In this document: in pieces, positions 8,053 to 17,273 of the stretch | Layout: every line of letters starts with the position of its first letter | Position numbering within the stretch: position 1 is the first letter of the stretch | Assembly: GCA_963783105.1 (NCBI GenBank) | Contig: CAWAMI010000007.1 | Span: forward strand, 496,001-560,000 | DNA length: 64,000 nucleotides | From: JAVEDQ01 sp963783105 | Lineage (GTDB): Bacteria > Actinomycetota > Actinomycetes > Frankiales > Frankiaceae | Direction: 5' to 3' | Notes under the pieces: generated by a model | What the model saw: the letters and a program-made list of their open reading frames with translations, nothing else | Told to the model about the DNA's origin: nothing | Databases searched by the model: none | Position numbers and translations under genes: made by a program

Positions 8053-10572
8053 ATGGGGGACTGGCGCTCGGGCGAGGTCGGCGAACGCGCCGGCGACTCG
8101 TCGACCGACGGCTTCGGCCCGACGGACGGGCTACTGGCGACCGCGGAACTCGTCGCGGCCAGCGAGCCCGGCCTGCTCGGCTGCGCCGCCGACGGTCGGC
8201 TCACCTTCGTCGACGCCCGCGCCGCGGCCCTGCTCGGGCGACCCGCGTCGGCGCTGGTCGGCAGCTGCTCGATCGGCGACTTCCTCGACCGGTCGGAGCG
8301 GGTCCGAGCGGCGGGGGACGCGGGGACCGCCGACTCTTCCGTGGTGCTGCGCGACGCGCTCGAGTCGGGCCGCAGCGCCCGCAGCTGGACGGTCGTCGAC
8401 GCCTCCGGCGAGCCCCGCGAGCTGCTGCTGACGGTGTCGGCCGTCGAGAACGCCCCGGAGAACGGGTCGGAGACGCGTTTCGCGCTCGCGCTGACCGACC
8501 TCGAGACGACCCGGACCGCGGCGGAGGCGCTGCGCTTCGACGCCTCGCGCTACCGCGAGGTCCTCGAACACGGCAGCGACGGGATGTGGGCCTTCGACTG
8601 CGAGGGCCGGACCGTCGAGCTGAGCGACCGGATGAGCGCCATGCTCGGCCGGACGCCGGAGGAGGTCGTCGGGCGCCCCGCCCGCGAGTTCCTGACCTGC
8701 GGTGCGGGTGACCTGCTCGAGGCGATCGAGCGCGGGGACGTCGAGGACGGCCGGGTCGCCGAACTCGCCCTGATGCGTCCGGACGGCCGGGAGATCCCCG
8801 TCCGTCTGATCACCATGAGGGCGGTCGGCCCCCTGTCGGAGCCGACGGGCACAACGGTTCTCGTCACCGACCAGACCCAGTGGAAGCGGGCCGAGCAGGC
8901 GATCCGCGCCCAGGAGCGGTTCCGCGGCGCGTTCCAGGACGCCCCGATCGCCATGGCCGTCGTCGACGTCGACGAGCGCTTCCTCGAGGTCAACGACGCG
9001 CTGTGCCGGCTGACGGGGCTGAGCGAGGAGGATCTCGAGGGCCGTTCGATCGACGAGCTCACCGTCGACGACGACTCCTCGCCGGATCCCGCGCTGCTGC
9101 CCGTGCACGCCGGCACCGGCGCGGGCGAGCGCAAGCTGCGCCGGGCCGATGGCGACACCGTCTGGGTCTCCGTCCACGTCCGGCTCTGGTCGGCGGAGGG
9201 ACAGCCCACGCGCCTGCTGCTCCAGCTCACCGACATCAGCGAGCGCAAGCACTACGAGGCGCAGCTCCGGCACCTCGGCGAGCACGACCCGCTGACCGGG
9301 CTGGCCAACCGGCGTCAGCTCGCCCGGGAGCTCGAGCGCCACGTGGCGCGGGTGCACCGGCACGGCCCGACCGGGGCGATCCTGCTGCTCGACCTCGACC
9401 AGTTCAAGATGATCAACGACACGATGGGGCACTCGGCCGGCGACCGGGTCATCGTCGGCGTCGCGTCGGCGCTGTCCGGCCGACTGCGCGCCAGCGACGT
9501 CCTGGCCCGGCTCGGGGGTGACGAGTTCGCGGTCCTGCTGCCGGACGTCGACGCCGACCAGGCCGTGCGCATCGGCCAGGATCTCGCAGCCTCCCTCGCG
9601 GGCACGCGCATCCGGCTCGACCAGGCGAATTCGCACGCGGTGAGCACCAGCGTCGGGGTCGCGACCTTCGAGGGCGACCGGGTGACCGCCGACGAGGTGC
9701 TCGCGCGTGCCGACAAGGCGATGTACCGGGCCAAGGACGAGGGCCCCGGCCGGGTGTGCCTGTTCTCCTCCGCCGACAACAGCCCGGCCTGCGCGGTCCC
9801 CTCCGCGGAGCGTGGCCGGGCGGGTGTGCTGGCCGCGATGCGGGCGCGCGCGTTCCGGCTGATGGCGCAGCCGATGGTCGATCTCCGCAGCGACGACGTC
9901 ACGCACTACGAGCTGTTGGTGCGCCTCGAGGTGGGGGACCGGCTGATGCTGCCGGCGAGCTTCCTGCCCACGGCATCGCGGCACGGACTGGTGAGCGAGG
10001 TCGACCGGTGGGTCTTCCGTCGCGCCGTGGAGATGCTGCACGCCGACACGCTCGGAGACGCAACGCTGTGCATCAACGTCGACGGCAGCAGCCTCGGTGA
10101 CCAGGAATTCCTCGCGGAGATCGAGCGATCGCTGACCGAGGAGGTCGGGCCGCGGCTCGTCTTCGAGGTCACCGAGACGTCCGGGCTGCCGAATCTGCAG
10201 GGCGCCCACGAGTTCATGTCGCGGGTGCGGGCCAAGGGCGCCGCGTTCGCCATCGACGACTTCGGCGCCGGGTTCGGATCGCTGCACCACGTCCGGCAGC
10301 TCCCGTTCGACTACCTGAAGATCGACGGGGAGTTCGTGCGTCGGGCGTCGACCTCGACCGAGGACCAGGTGGTCATCGGGGCGCTGGTGACGATGGCGCG
10401 GGGTCTCGGGATGCGGACCGTCGCCGAGTGCGTCGAGGAGCCGTCGACGCTGCGGCTGCTACACGTCCTCGGGGTCGACCTCGCCCAGGGTTGGCACGTC
10501 GGCCATCCGGGCGAGATCGACCTGTCCGGGTCGAGCGAGAGCGTGCTCGACCTGGAGTCGCTCCGGAGCTGA
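8053..10572 (+). CDS. PAS-PAS-PAS-GGDEF-EAL cyclic-di-GMP turnover protein
   Basis: An 839-residue cytoplasmic sensor without a membrane segment. Three PAS-type sensor regions (about 25-135, 165-285 and 295-410) precede a diguanylate cyclase domain with intact GGDEF (488-492) and an EAL phosphodiesterase domain starting with YELLVRL (Glu620). EAL signatures are retained: the FEVTE glutamate, DDFGAGFGSL, LKIDGEFV and the late QG. Both halves therefore look catalytically able, so net activity may depend on PAS input. In actinomycetes c-di-GMP controls the timing of development through BldD. ATG start with a GGGAG site 6 nt before it. It stands alone between intergenic signals. Confidence 0.93.
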   Translation: MGDWRSGEVGERAGDSSTDGFGPTDGLLATAELVAASEPGLLGCAADGRLTFVDARAAALLGRPASALVGSCSIGDFLDRSERVRAAGDAGTADSSVVLRDALESGRSARSWTVVDASGEPRELLLTVSAVENAPENGSETRFALALTDLETTRTAAEALRFDASRYREVLEHGSDGMWAFDCEGRTVELSDRMSAMLGRTPEEVVGRPAREFLTCGAGDLLEAIERGDVEDGRVAELALMRPDGREIPVRLITMRAVGPLSEPTGTTVLVTDQTQWKRAEQAIRAQERFRGAFQDAPIAMAVVDVDERFLEVNDALCRLTGLSEEDLEGRSIDELTVDDDSSPDPALLPVHAGTGAGERKLRRADGDTVWVSVHVRLWSAEGQPTRLLLQLTDISERKHYEAQLRHLGEHDPLTGLANRRQLARELERHVARVHRHGPTGAILLLDLDQFKMINDTMGHSAGDRVIVGVASALSGRLRASDVLARLGGDEFAVLLPDVDADQAVRIGQDLAASLAGTRIRLDQANSHAVSTSVGVATFEGDRVTADEVLARADKAMYRAKDEGPGRVCLFSSADNSPACAVPSAERGRAGVLAAMRARAFRLMAQPMVDLRSDDVTHYELLVRLEVGDRLMLPASFLPTASRHGLVSEVDRWVFRRAVEMLHADTLGDATLCINVDGSSLGDQEFLAEIERSLTEEVGPRLVFEVTETSGLPNLQGAHEFMSRVRAKGAAFAIDDFGAGFGSLHHVRQLPFDYLKIDGEFVRRASTSTEDQVVIGALVTMARGLGMRTVAECVEEPSTLRLLHVLGVDLAQGWHVGHPGEIDLSGSSESVLDLESLRS

Positions 10573-10612
10573 CGGGCGCCGTCCGGAGGACGTCGTTCCC
10601 TCCCACGTTGGC

Positions 10613-10618
10613 TACGGT
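10613..10618 (+). promoter_or_regulatory. Putative -10 box (TACGGT) for a leaderless transcript
   Basis: TACGGT fits TANNNT and ends 6 nt before the GTG at 10625, with no Shine-Dalgarno sequence between. That spacing would place the transcription start at or near the start codon. No clear -35 is visible. Confidence 0.5.
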
Positions 10619-10624
10619 TGCCCG

Positions 10625-12967
10625 GTGACGGTGGTGGGGGCCAGCGCGGTCGAGCCTGTGGTGGAGGCCGAAGGGGCAGACCCGCAACCGCCGTCGGATA
10701 GGACCGAGCCGCTGCGCCGGCTGCTGCCTCCCCTCACGGTGGCGCTGTGTTCGGCGCTGCTGTTCCTCGTCGAGCCCCTCAGCGCGAAGCTGTTGCTCCC
10801 GATCTTCGGCGGCACGGCCTCGGTCTGGACCGGGAGCGTCCTGTTCTTCCAGGTCGTCCTCCTGCTGGGCTACGGCTGCGTGCACGCCGGCCTGCGCATC
10901 CCGGCCGACCGGCGGGGAGTGGTCGCCCGCCTGGCCGCCACCGGGGTCCTGCTGGCACTCCCGCTGCTCGTGCTGCCGCTGCACGTGCCGGACTGGGCCG
11001 CACCCGGGGACCGGCCGGCCCTGCCGTGGCTGCTGCTCGTGCTCATCGTCCTGGTCGGGCTGCCGTTCCTCGCGCTGTCCGTGGTCGGCCCGCTGGTGTC
11101 CTCGTGGTCCGCCTCGGCTCTGTCCACCTCGGATGGGTCTCCCTCAGCTGGGTCCGCCTCGATCGGGACGCGGTCGCCCTACCGGCTCTACGCGGCGAGC
11201 AACGCCGGAGCCCTCGGCGGGCTGCTGGCCTACCCGGTGCTCGGGGAGCCGCTGCTCGGCGCGGGCTCGCTGCGGACGGTGTGGTCGGTGGGCTACGTCG
11301 TCGCGGCCCTGCTGCTCGTCGTCTGCGCCCTGCTCACCGTGCGCCGGACCGGCCCCCGACCGGCCGCTGCGGAAACAGTCCCCGTCGTCGAGGACGCGGG
11401 CGACCGGACGAGCCGCCGGCGGGAGCGGCTGGGCTGGCTCGCGCTGTCGGCCCTGCCGGTCAGCCTGATGTTGGGCACCACCACCGTGCTCACGACCGAC
11501 GTCTCCCCGGTGCCACTGTTGTGGGTGGTGCCGCTTGCGCTCTACCTGGGGACCCTCGCGATCGCCTTCGCCCCCACGCGCGAAGGTGCACGCCCGGCGG
11601 CTGGGCAGGCCGAGGAGCCGGTCCGCATCGCGGCGCCCGGGCTGGTCGCGCTGCTCGCGCTCGCGGGGGTCTCGGCCACGACCGCGCTCCAGGTTCCCAA
11701 GCTCGTGCAGGTCGTCCTGGACCTGACCGTGCTGTTCGTCGTCTGCCTGGCCGCGCACCGGAGGCTCGCCGACCGCCGCCCCGCGCCGCGCCGGCTGACC
11801 GAGTACTACCTGTTCGTCGCGATCGGCGGGGCGCTGGGCGGGGCTGCGAACAGCCTGCTCGCGCCGCTGATCTTCGTCCGGATCTCGGAGTTCCCGCTCG
11901 CGCTGCTCGCGGCGGTCGGACTGCTCGTGATGACCGGACGCGCGGCCCGGCCGATGTCCCCGCGGATGTCGCCGCTGAGGACCGCCGGGATCGAGCTCGG
12001 CGCCATCGCCGTGCCGCTGGTGTTCCTGCTCCTCGCCCGCGCCGACGGCGCGCGGACGCCGCTCGACGTCGGGATCGCCGTCGCCCTGTTCGCCGTCGCC
12101 TGGCTGGTGGGGGCCCGCCGGCCGCAACCGGTGGCGCTCGGTGTCGCCGGCATCCTGCTGCTCACCTGCTATCCGCTGCCGCCGCCGCTGCAGGCCGGGC
12201 GGAACTTCTACGGCTCGTACGCCGTGGCCGACGACGCGGGCCGGCGGGTGTTCACCGAGGGAACGACGGTGCACGGCTGGCAGTACCTCGACGACGCCCG
12301 GCGCACCGTGCCGACCGCCTACTACGCCCGTGGCGGGCCCATCGGCGCGGTGATGAGCGCCTACGGCTCCGACCCCGCTCTGCGCAGCGTGGGGGTGGTG
12401 GGGCTCGGCGTCGGCACCCTCGCCGCCTACGGCGAGCCCGGCCGCTCGATGCGCTTCTTCGAGCTCGACCCACAGGTCGTCGGCGTGGCGAAGGACCCGG
12501 CGCTGTTCACCTACCTGCGCGAGAGCCGAGGCGTCACGTCGACCGTGACCGGCGACGGGCGGCTGCAGATGCGGAGCCAGCCGGACGCCTCCTTCGGCCT
12601 GCTGGTGCTCGACGCCTTCTCCTCCGACGCCATCCCGACGCACCTGCTCACCCGCGAGGCCTTCGCCGAATGGCTCCGGGTGCTGCAGCCGGGCGGGTTG
12701 TTGGCCGTGCACATCACCAACCGGTTCGTCGACCTCGCGCCGGTGCTCGCCGGGGCCGCCCGCCAGCACGGACTGAGCGCGGCGATCCGGGAGGACCGGC
12801 ACCCGTCCGATGCGGCGGCATCGCCGTCGCGCTGGGTCGTCCTCAGTCGGCGTGCGGACCGGCTCGACCCGCTGCTCTCCCTACCGGGATGGCGACCGCT
12901 GCCGACGAAGCGGGTCGTGAACTGGACCGACGACTCGTCCAGCCTGCTACCGATCCTGCACGGCTGA
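10625..12967 (+). CDS. Membrane-fused spermidine-synthase-like protein
   Basis: 780 residues. Residues about 30-510 are a multi-pass membrane region (roughly 12-14 hydrophobic segments, starting with LPPLTVALCSALLFLVEPL). The C-terminal 250 residues form a polyamine-synthase-like methyltransferase-fold domain: VGLGVGTLAAYG near 593 as the nucleotide loop, FFELDP, and LDAFSSDAIPTHLLT near the active site, followed by LQPGGLLAVHITN. Fused membrane/SpeE proteins are widespread in bacteria; whether they make polyamines or another aminopropyl product is not settled. GTG start with an apparent leaderless promoter. It ends 3 bp before the 3' end of the oppositely oriented tRNA-Arg, with no room for a terminator. 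Confidence 0.85.
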   Translation: MTVVGASAVEPVVEAEGADPQPPSDRTEPLRRLLPPLTVALCSALLFLVEPLSAKLLLPIFGGTASVWTGSVLFFQVVLLLGYGCVHAGLRIPADRRGVVARLAATGVLLALPLLVLPLHVPDWAAPGDRPALPWLLLVLIVLVGLPFLALSVVGPLVSSWSASALSTSDGSPSAGSASIGTRSPYRLYAASNAGALGGLLAYPVLGEPLLGAGSLRTVWSVGYVVAALLLVVCALLTVRRTGPRPAAAETVPVVEDAGDRTSRRRERLGWLALSALPVSLMLGTTTVLTTDVSPVPLLWVVPLALYLGTLAIAFAPTREGARPAAGQAEEPVRIAAPGLVALLALAGVSATTALQVPKLVQVVLDLTVLFVVCLAAHRRLADRRPAPRRLTEYYLFVAIGGALGGAANSLLAPLIFVRISEFPLALLAAVGLLVMTGRAARPMSPRMSPLRTAGIELGAIAVPLVFLLLARADGARTPLDVGIAVALFAVAWLVGARRPQPVALGVAGILLLTCYPLPPPLQAGRNFYGSYAVADDAGRRVFTEGTTVHGWQYLDDARRTVPTAYYARGGPIGAVMSAYGSDPALRSVGVVGLGVGTLAAYGEPGRSMRFFELDPQVVGVAKDPALFTYLRESRGVTSTVTGDGRLQMRSQPDASFGLLVLDAFSSDAIPTHLLTREAFAEWLRVLQPGGLLAVHITNRFVDLAPVLAGAARQHGLSAAIREDRHPSDAAASPSRWVVLSRRADRLDPLLSLPGWRPLPTKRVVNWTDDSSSLLPILHG

Positions 12968-12970
12968 AAG

Positions 12971-13042
12971 TGCCCCCGGCAGGATTCGAACCTGCGCTTT
13001 CGCCTCCGGAGGGCGACGCTCTATCCCCTGAGCTACGGGGGC
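12971..13042 (-). tRNA. tRNA-Arg (anticodon CCG)
   Basis: The reverse complement folds into a full cloverleaf: acceptor GCCCCCG/CGGGGGC, D-arm GCTC/GAGC, anticodon stem TCGCC/GGCGA around loop CTCCGGA (anticodon CCG), and T-arm GCAGG/CCTGC around TTCGAAT. 72 nt, with no encoded CCA. It reads CGG, a common Arg codon at this GC content. argS lies 1.2 kb away on the other strand. Confidence 0.97.
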
Positions 13043-13067
13043 TCGGGGCGGCACTCACAGTATCAAT

Positions 13068-13136
13068 CGAGCCCTCCGGGCAGCATCCATCGGGCCCTCC
13101 GGGCAGCATCCATCGAGCCCTCCGGGCAGCGTCGAT
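13068..13136 (+). repeat. Three tandem 23-bp repeats upstream of tRNA-Arg
   Basis: Units at 13068-13090, 13091-13113 and 13114-13136; the consensus begins CGAGCCCTCCGGGCAGC and each contains the small dyad GCCCTCCGGGC. They lie just upstream of the tRNA (which reads leftward) and before the response regulator. They could be a protein-binding array or slippage product; they contain no tRNA promoter box that I can see. Confidence 0.85.
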
Positions 13137-13179
13137 CGACCCCTTCGCGCCGCTGCCCCTTCCTGGACCCTTCGCCTCG

Positions 13180-13185
13180 TAGGGT
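13180..13185 (+). promoter_or_regulatory. Putative -10 box (TAGGGT) for a leaderless transcript
   Basis: TAGGGT ends 6 nt before the GTG of the response regulator at 13192; the interval GACGTC has no ribosome site. Confidence 0.5.
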
Positions 13186-13191
13186 GACGTC

Positions 13192-13575
13192 GTGTCCGAC
13201 AGTCCGACGCGGGTCCTGGTCGTGGACGACGACGACGTCATCCGCCAGCTGATCTGCCTGAACCTGGAGCTCGAGGGCTTCGAGGTCTACCAGGCGGCGG
13301 ACGGGCTCGACGCGTTGGCGAAGGTGCGCGAGGTGAACCCTGCCGTGGTCACGCTCGACATCATGATGCCGAAGCTCGACGGGTGGGACGCGGCCGCCCG
13401 GCTGCGTAGCGACCCCGCGACGTCGCACGTGCGGGTGGTCCTGCTCTCGGCCCGGGCCCAGGAGGCGGACCTCAAGCGAGGCTCCCGACTCGGCGTCGAC
13501 TTCTACCTCACCAAGCCCTTCGATCCCGACGAGCTGGTCGCGGTCGTCCGCCGACTCGCCGAAGCCCCGGCATGA
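13192..13575 (+). CDS. Single-domain response regulator (CheY-like receiver)
   Basis: 127 residues, one receiver domain and nothing else. Acidic pocket VVDDDD near 10-14, phospho-acceptor Asp in VVTLDIMMPKLDGW (about residue 61), switch residue in LLSARAQ, and conserved Lys in YLTKPFDPDELV. With no output domain it should act by protein contact or as a phosphorelay shuttle. No kinase is adjacent. Its stop overlaps the ATG of the DUF3105 lipoprotein gene (ATGA), so the two are translationally coupled. GTG start at 13192. Confidence 0.93.
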   Translation: MSDSPTRVLVVDDDDVIRQLICLNLELEGFEVYQAADGLDALAKVREVNPAVVTLDIMMPKLDGWDAAARLRSDPATSHVRVVLLSARAQEADLKRGSRLGVDFYLTKPFDPDELVAVVRRLAEAPA

Positions 13576-14211
13576 CCGGACCGACTCGGCGGCTGCGTCG
13601 GACGCTGGTGCCGGCGGCGGTCGCGTCCCTCACGCTCGTCGGCTGTGGCGGCGGTGGCGACACGCCGGCGTCGCCGCCGCCTCCGTCGTCGTCGTTCGCC
13701 GTCGATCGCCGGCGTCCAGGCCATCGACGTCACCGCGCAGCAGTACCACCAGCACTACTGGGGTCAGCTGCAGTACTCCCAGAAGCCGCCGCTGGGCGGC
13801 GCCCACAGCCCGGCCCCGTTGAACTGCGGCGTCTACTCGGCCGCGGTGCCGGACGAGAACGCCGTGCACTCCCTCGAACACGGCGCGGTGTGGCTCACCT
13901 ACCAGCCCGGCGTGGACCCGGCGCCGTTGGCCGCGCTGTCCGACGTCAACCCGAGCTACACCCTGGTCTCGCCGTATCCCGGGCAGCCGGCGAAGGTGAT
14001 GGCGACGGCGTGGGGTCTCCAGCTGAGCGCCGACTCGCCGACCGACCCGCGGCTGCGCCAGTTCGTCCAGACCTACGTCGGCAACGGCCTCGGCGGGGAG
14101 CAGGGGGCGCGCTGCGCCGGCGTGTCACCCGAGGAGGGCGCGCAGCTGCTGCAGAAGCCGCCGCAGCAGAACGAGACGCCCCCGCCGGTGCCGGTCGACC
14201 CGTCGGCCTGA
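13572..14211 (+). pseudogene. DUF3105 lipoprotein with an apparent frameshift
   Basis: The ATG at 13572 overlaps the preceding stop (ATGA) and encodes a lipoprotein signal: basic start, hydrophobic core, and lipobox LVGC with Cys25. That frame fails soon after a Pro/Ser-rich linker. From about 13700 the other frame encodes a good DUF3105 domain (IAGVQAIDV; PPLGGAHSP; LNCGVYSAAVPDENAVHSLEHGAVW; tail rich in Pro/Gln) ending at 14211. Total length is 640 nt, one base over a multiple of three, so a single extra base (or two lost) between about 13680 and 13705, within a TCG/CGT-rich run, explains it. It is either a sequencing error or a true lesion. A GTG at 13645 could start the second frame, but without the export signal. 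Confidence 0.75.
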
Positions 14212-14268
14212 GGCAGGTCGGCCGAGCCGCGGGCCGTTTCGCCTCCCCTTCCGGAGGGGCTGCGCCGA

Positions 14269-14274
14269 TAGCAT
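14269..14274 (+). promoter_or_regulatory. Putative -10 box (TAGCAT) for argS
   Basis: TAGCAT ends 6 nt before the GTG start at 14281. A small GC-rich dyad (CCTCC/GGAGG, 14242-14257) lies upstream and may end the preceding transcript. Confidence 0.45.
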
Positions 14275-14280
14275 CGAGGG

Positions 14281-15936
14281 GTGACTCCCGCCGACCTCGC
14301 CGACGCCGTCCGGGCGGCCGTGTCGGCCGCCGTCGAGGCCGGCCAGATCGAGGTGGCGGTGCCCGAGTCGATCACCGTCGAGCGGCCGAAGAACCGCGAG
14401 CACGGCGACTACGCGAGCAACGTCGCCCTCCAGCTCGCGAAGCCCGCCCGCCGGGCGCCCCGCGACGTCGCGGAGATCGTCGCCGGTCACCTCCGGCAGG
14501 CCGACGGCGTCGCCGAGGTCGAGATCGCGGGACCCGGCTTCCTCAACATCCGGCTCGCGGCGGTGGGCCGGATCGCCGCCGCCGTCGTCGAGGCGGGGGA
14601 GACCTACGGGCGCAACGCGTCCCTGCTCGGCGAGTCGATCAACCTCGAGTTCGTCAGCGCGAACCCGACCGGGCCGATCCATCTCGGCGGCACGCGCTGG
14701 GCGGCGGTGGGCGACGCGCTCGCCCGGGTCCTCGCCGCGAGCGGGGCCGAGGTGACCCGCGAGTACTACTTCAACGACGCCGGCGTGCAGATCGACCGGT
14801 TCGCGGCCAGCCTCGACGCGGCCGCCCGGGGCGCCGAGGTGCCGGAGGACGGCTACGCCGGTGCCTACGTCGCCGATATCGCCGCACAGGTCCTCGCCGC
14901 CCGGCCGGGGCTGCTCGAGGAGCCGGAGGAGAAGCGGCTCGACGCCTTCCGCCGCGACGGTGTCGAGCTGATGTTCGCCGCCATCAAGGAGAACCTGCAC
15001 GCCTTCGGCGTCGACTTCGACGTCTACTTCTCCGAGCGGACGCTGCACGACTCGGGCGAGGTCACCGCCGCCGTCGACCGGCTGCGCGAGCAGGGGCACA
15101 CCTACTCCGCCGACGGCGCCCTGTGGCTGCGCACCACCGACTTCGGCGACGACAAGGACCGCGTGCTCGTCAAGTCCGACGGCACCACCACCTACTTCAC
15201 CGCCGACGCCGCGTACTACCTCGACAAGCGCGGCCGCGGGTTCGACCGCTGCGTCTACATGCTCGGCGCCGACCACCACGGTTACGTCGCCCGGCTGAAG
15301 GCCCTGGCCGCCTGCGCCGGCGACGACCCGGACCGCACCATCGAGGTCCTCATCGGCCAGCTGGTGAACCTGGTCCGCGACGGCGTCCCGGTACGGATGA
15401 GCAAGCGGGCCGGCACGGTCATCACCCTCGACGACCTGGTCGACGCGGTCGGGGTGGACGCGGCCCGGTACTCGCTGGTCCGCTCGTCGATCGACTCCAC
15501 GCTGGAGCTCGACCTCGACCTGCTGGCCAAGCAGACCAACGACAACCCGGTCTTCTACGTCCAGTACGCGCACGCCCGGATCGCGAGCCTGCTGCGCAAC
15601 GCGCGCTCGCTCGGCATCGAACCCTCTGCGGTGCCCGACGTCGACGTCTCGCTGCTCACCCACGAGCGGGAGAGCGACCTGCTGCGGGCGCTGGGGGAGT
15701 TCCCGCGCATCGTCGCCTCCTCCGCCGAGCTGCGGGCTCCCCACCGGGTCGCGCGCTACCTCGAGGAGCTGGCCGGCACGTACCACCGGTTCTACGACGC
15801 CTGCCGGGTCCTGCCGCGCGGCGATGAGCACACGACGCCGCTGATGGTGGCGCGTCTCCTGCTCGTCGAGGCCACCCGCGTCGTCCTGCGCAACGGGCTC
15901 GGGTTGCTCGGCGTCTCGGCCCCGGAGCGCATGTGA
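14281..15936 (+). CDS. argS: Arginyl-tRNA synthetase
   Basis: 551 residues, class I synthetase; charges tRNA-Arg. The Arg-specific N-terminal domain is at 1-110 (KNREHGDYASNVALQLAKPA), the HIGH-type signature sits in NPTGPIHLGGTRW near residue 130, and the KMSKS-type signature is VRMSKRAG near 372. The C-terminal helical anticodon-binding domain includes NPVFYVQYAHARIASLLR. GTG start. It opens a tight gene run (argS-lysA-hom-thrC-thrB) in the order conserved in actinobacteria; its stop TGA overlaps the lysA ATG (TGATG). Confidence 0.98.
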   Translation: MTPADLADAVRAAVSAAVEAGQIEVAVPESITVERPKNREHGDYASNVALQLAKPARRAPRDVAEIVAGHLRQADGVAEVEIAGPGFLNIRLAAVGRIAAAVVEAGETYGRNASLLGESINLEFVSANPTGPIHLGGTRWAAVGDALARVLAASGAEVTREYYFNDAGVQIDRFAASLDAAARGAEVPEDGYAGAYVADIAAQVLAARPGLLEEPEEKRLDAFRRDGVELMFAAIKENLHAFGVDFDVYFSERTLHDSGEVTAAVDRLREQGHTYSADGALWLRTTDFGDDKDRVLVKSDGTTTYFTADAAYYLDKRGRGFDRCVYMLGADHHGYVARLKALAACAGDDPDRTIEVLIGQLVNLVRDGVPVRMSKRAGTVITLDDLVDAVGVDAARYSLVRSSIDSTLELDLDLLAKQTNDNPVFYVQYAHARIASLLRNARSLGIEPSAVPDVDVSLLTHERESDLLRALGEFPRIVASSAELRAPHRVARYLEELAGTYHRFYDACRVLPRGDEHTTPLMVARLLLVEATRVVLRNGLGLLGVSAPERM

Positions 15937-17273
15937 TGGGGCCGCTGGAGGAAGGGGTCTGGCCGCGGAACGCCGTGGTCGAGGACGACGGCGTGCTGAG
16001 CGTCGCGGGGCGCCGGGTGGACGACCTGATCGCCGAGTTCGGCAGCCCGCTGCTCGTGCTGGACGAGGACGACTTCCGCAGCCGCGCCCGCGAGTACCGC
16101 GAGGCGTTCGCCGGCGGGAACGGCGCCGGCACCCCGAGAAGTCCCGGCACCGTCTACTACGCCGGCAAGGCGTTCCTGTGCACTGCTGTCGCGCGCTGGA
16201 TGAGGGACGAGGGGCTCTCGCTCGACGTCTGCACCGGCGGCGAACTCGCGGTCGCCGAGGCGGCGGAGTTCCCGGCCGACCGGCTGATCTTCCACGGCAA
16301 CAACAAGTCCGAGAACGAGCTGCGGCGGGCGGTGGCCTACGGCGTCGGCCGGATCGTCGTCGACTCCCAGCACGAGATCGACCGGCTCGCGTCCATCGCC
16401 GCCGAGACCGGGATGCGCCAGCCGGTCTACATCCGCGTCACCCCCGGCGTCGAGGCGCACACCCACGAGTACGTGAGCACCGGCCAGGAGGACCAGAAGT
16501 TCGGGTTCTCGCTGGCCAGCGGCGCCGCGGCCGACGCGGTGCGGGCGGTGCTCGCCGCCGACGGGCTCGAGCTCGTCGGCCTGCACGCGCACATCGGCTC
16601 GCAGATCTTCGACACCGCCGGTTTCCGGCTCGCCGCTCACCGCATGGTCGGCCTGCTCGCCGCCATCCGGGACGAGCACGGCGTCGAGCTGCCCGAGCTC
16701 GACCTCGGCGGCGGGCTCGGCATCGCCTACACGCACGAGGACGCCCCGCTCGACGTGGGTGAGGTGGCCTACCGGCTGTTCGAGGTCGTCGAGAAGGAGT
16801 GCGCGCAGAACGGGCTGGGCGTCCCGCGCCTCGCCGTCGAACCGGGACGGGCCATCGCCGGGCCGGGCACGATCACCGTCTACACGGTCGGCACGGTCAA
16901 GGACCTCGTCGGCTTGCGCACCTATGTCAGCGTGGACGGTGGCATGAGCGACAACCTGCGCACCCCCCTCTACGGCGCCCACTACACGGCCCGGCTCGTC
17001 TCCCGCACGAGCACGGCGCCGGGGCACAACGTGACGCTCGTCGGCAAGCACTGCGAGAGCGGCGACGTCGTCGTGCACGACGTGCCGTTGCCCGCCGACC
17101 TCGCGCCCGGCGACCTGGTCGCGGTGCCGGCCAGCGGCGCCTACCACCGGTCGATGGCCAACAACTACAACCACGTCCCGCGTCCGCCCGTGGTGGCGGT
17201 GCGCGACGGCGAGGCCCGAGTGATCGTCCGCCGCGAGACCGAGGACGACCTGCTGCGCCTGGACGTCGGATGA
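15936..17273 (+). CDS. lysA: Diaminopimelate decarboxylase
   Basis: 445 residues; PLP enzyme converting meso-diaminopimelate to lysine, the last step of lysine synthesis. Fold-type III barrel with PLP-lysine in YYAGKAF (about residue 76), glycine-rich phosphate loop LDLGGGLGIAYTHE, VEPGRAIAGPG, and the C-terminal catalytic Cys in KHCESGD. The ATG at 15936 shares its A with the argS stop; a GTG at 15933 is the alternative start and adds one residue. The stop overlaps hom by 4 bp. The unusually tight coupling with argS is also found in corynebacteria, where argS-lysA is co-transcribed. Confidence 0.97.
   Translation: MGPLEEGVWPRNAVVEDDGVLSVAGRRVDDLIAEFGSPLLVLDEDDFRSRAREYREAFAGGNGAGTPRSPGTVYYAGKAFLCTAVARWMRDEGLSLDVCTGGELAVAEAAEFPADRLIFHGNNKSENELRRAVAYGVGRIVVDSQHEIDRLASIAAETGMRQPVYIRVTPGVEAHTHEYVSTGQEDQKFGFSLASGAAADAVRAVLAADGLELVGLHAHIGSQIFDTAGFRLAAHRMVGLLAAIRDEHGVELPELDLGGGLGIAYTHEDAPLDVGEVAYRLFEVVEKECAQNGLGVPRLAVEPGRAIAGPGTITVYTVGTVKDLVGLRTYVSVDGGMSDNLRTPLYGAHYTARLVSRTSTAPGHNVTLVGKHCESGDVVVHDVPLPADLAPGDLVAVPASGAYHRSMANNYNHVPRPPVVAVRDGEARVIVRRETEDDLLRLDVG

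Noticed and set aside
13068..13136. CRISPR-like array
   Set aside because: Units are directly adjacent with no spacers and no cas genes in the window.
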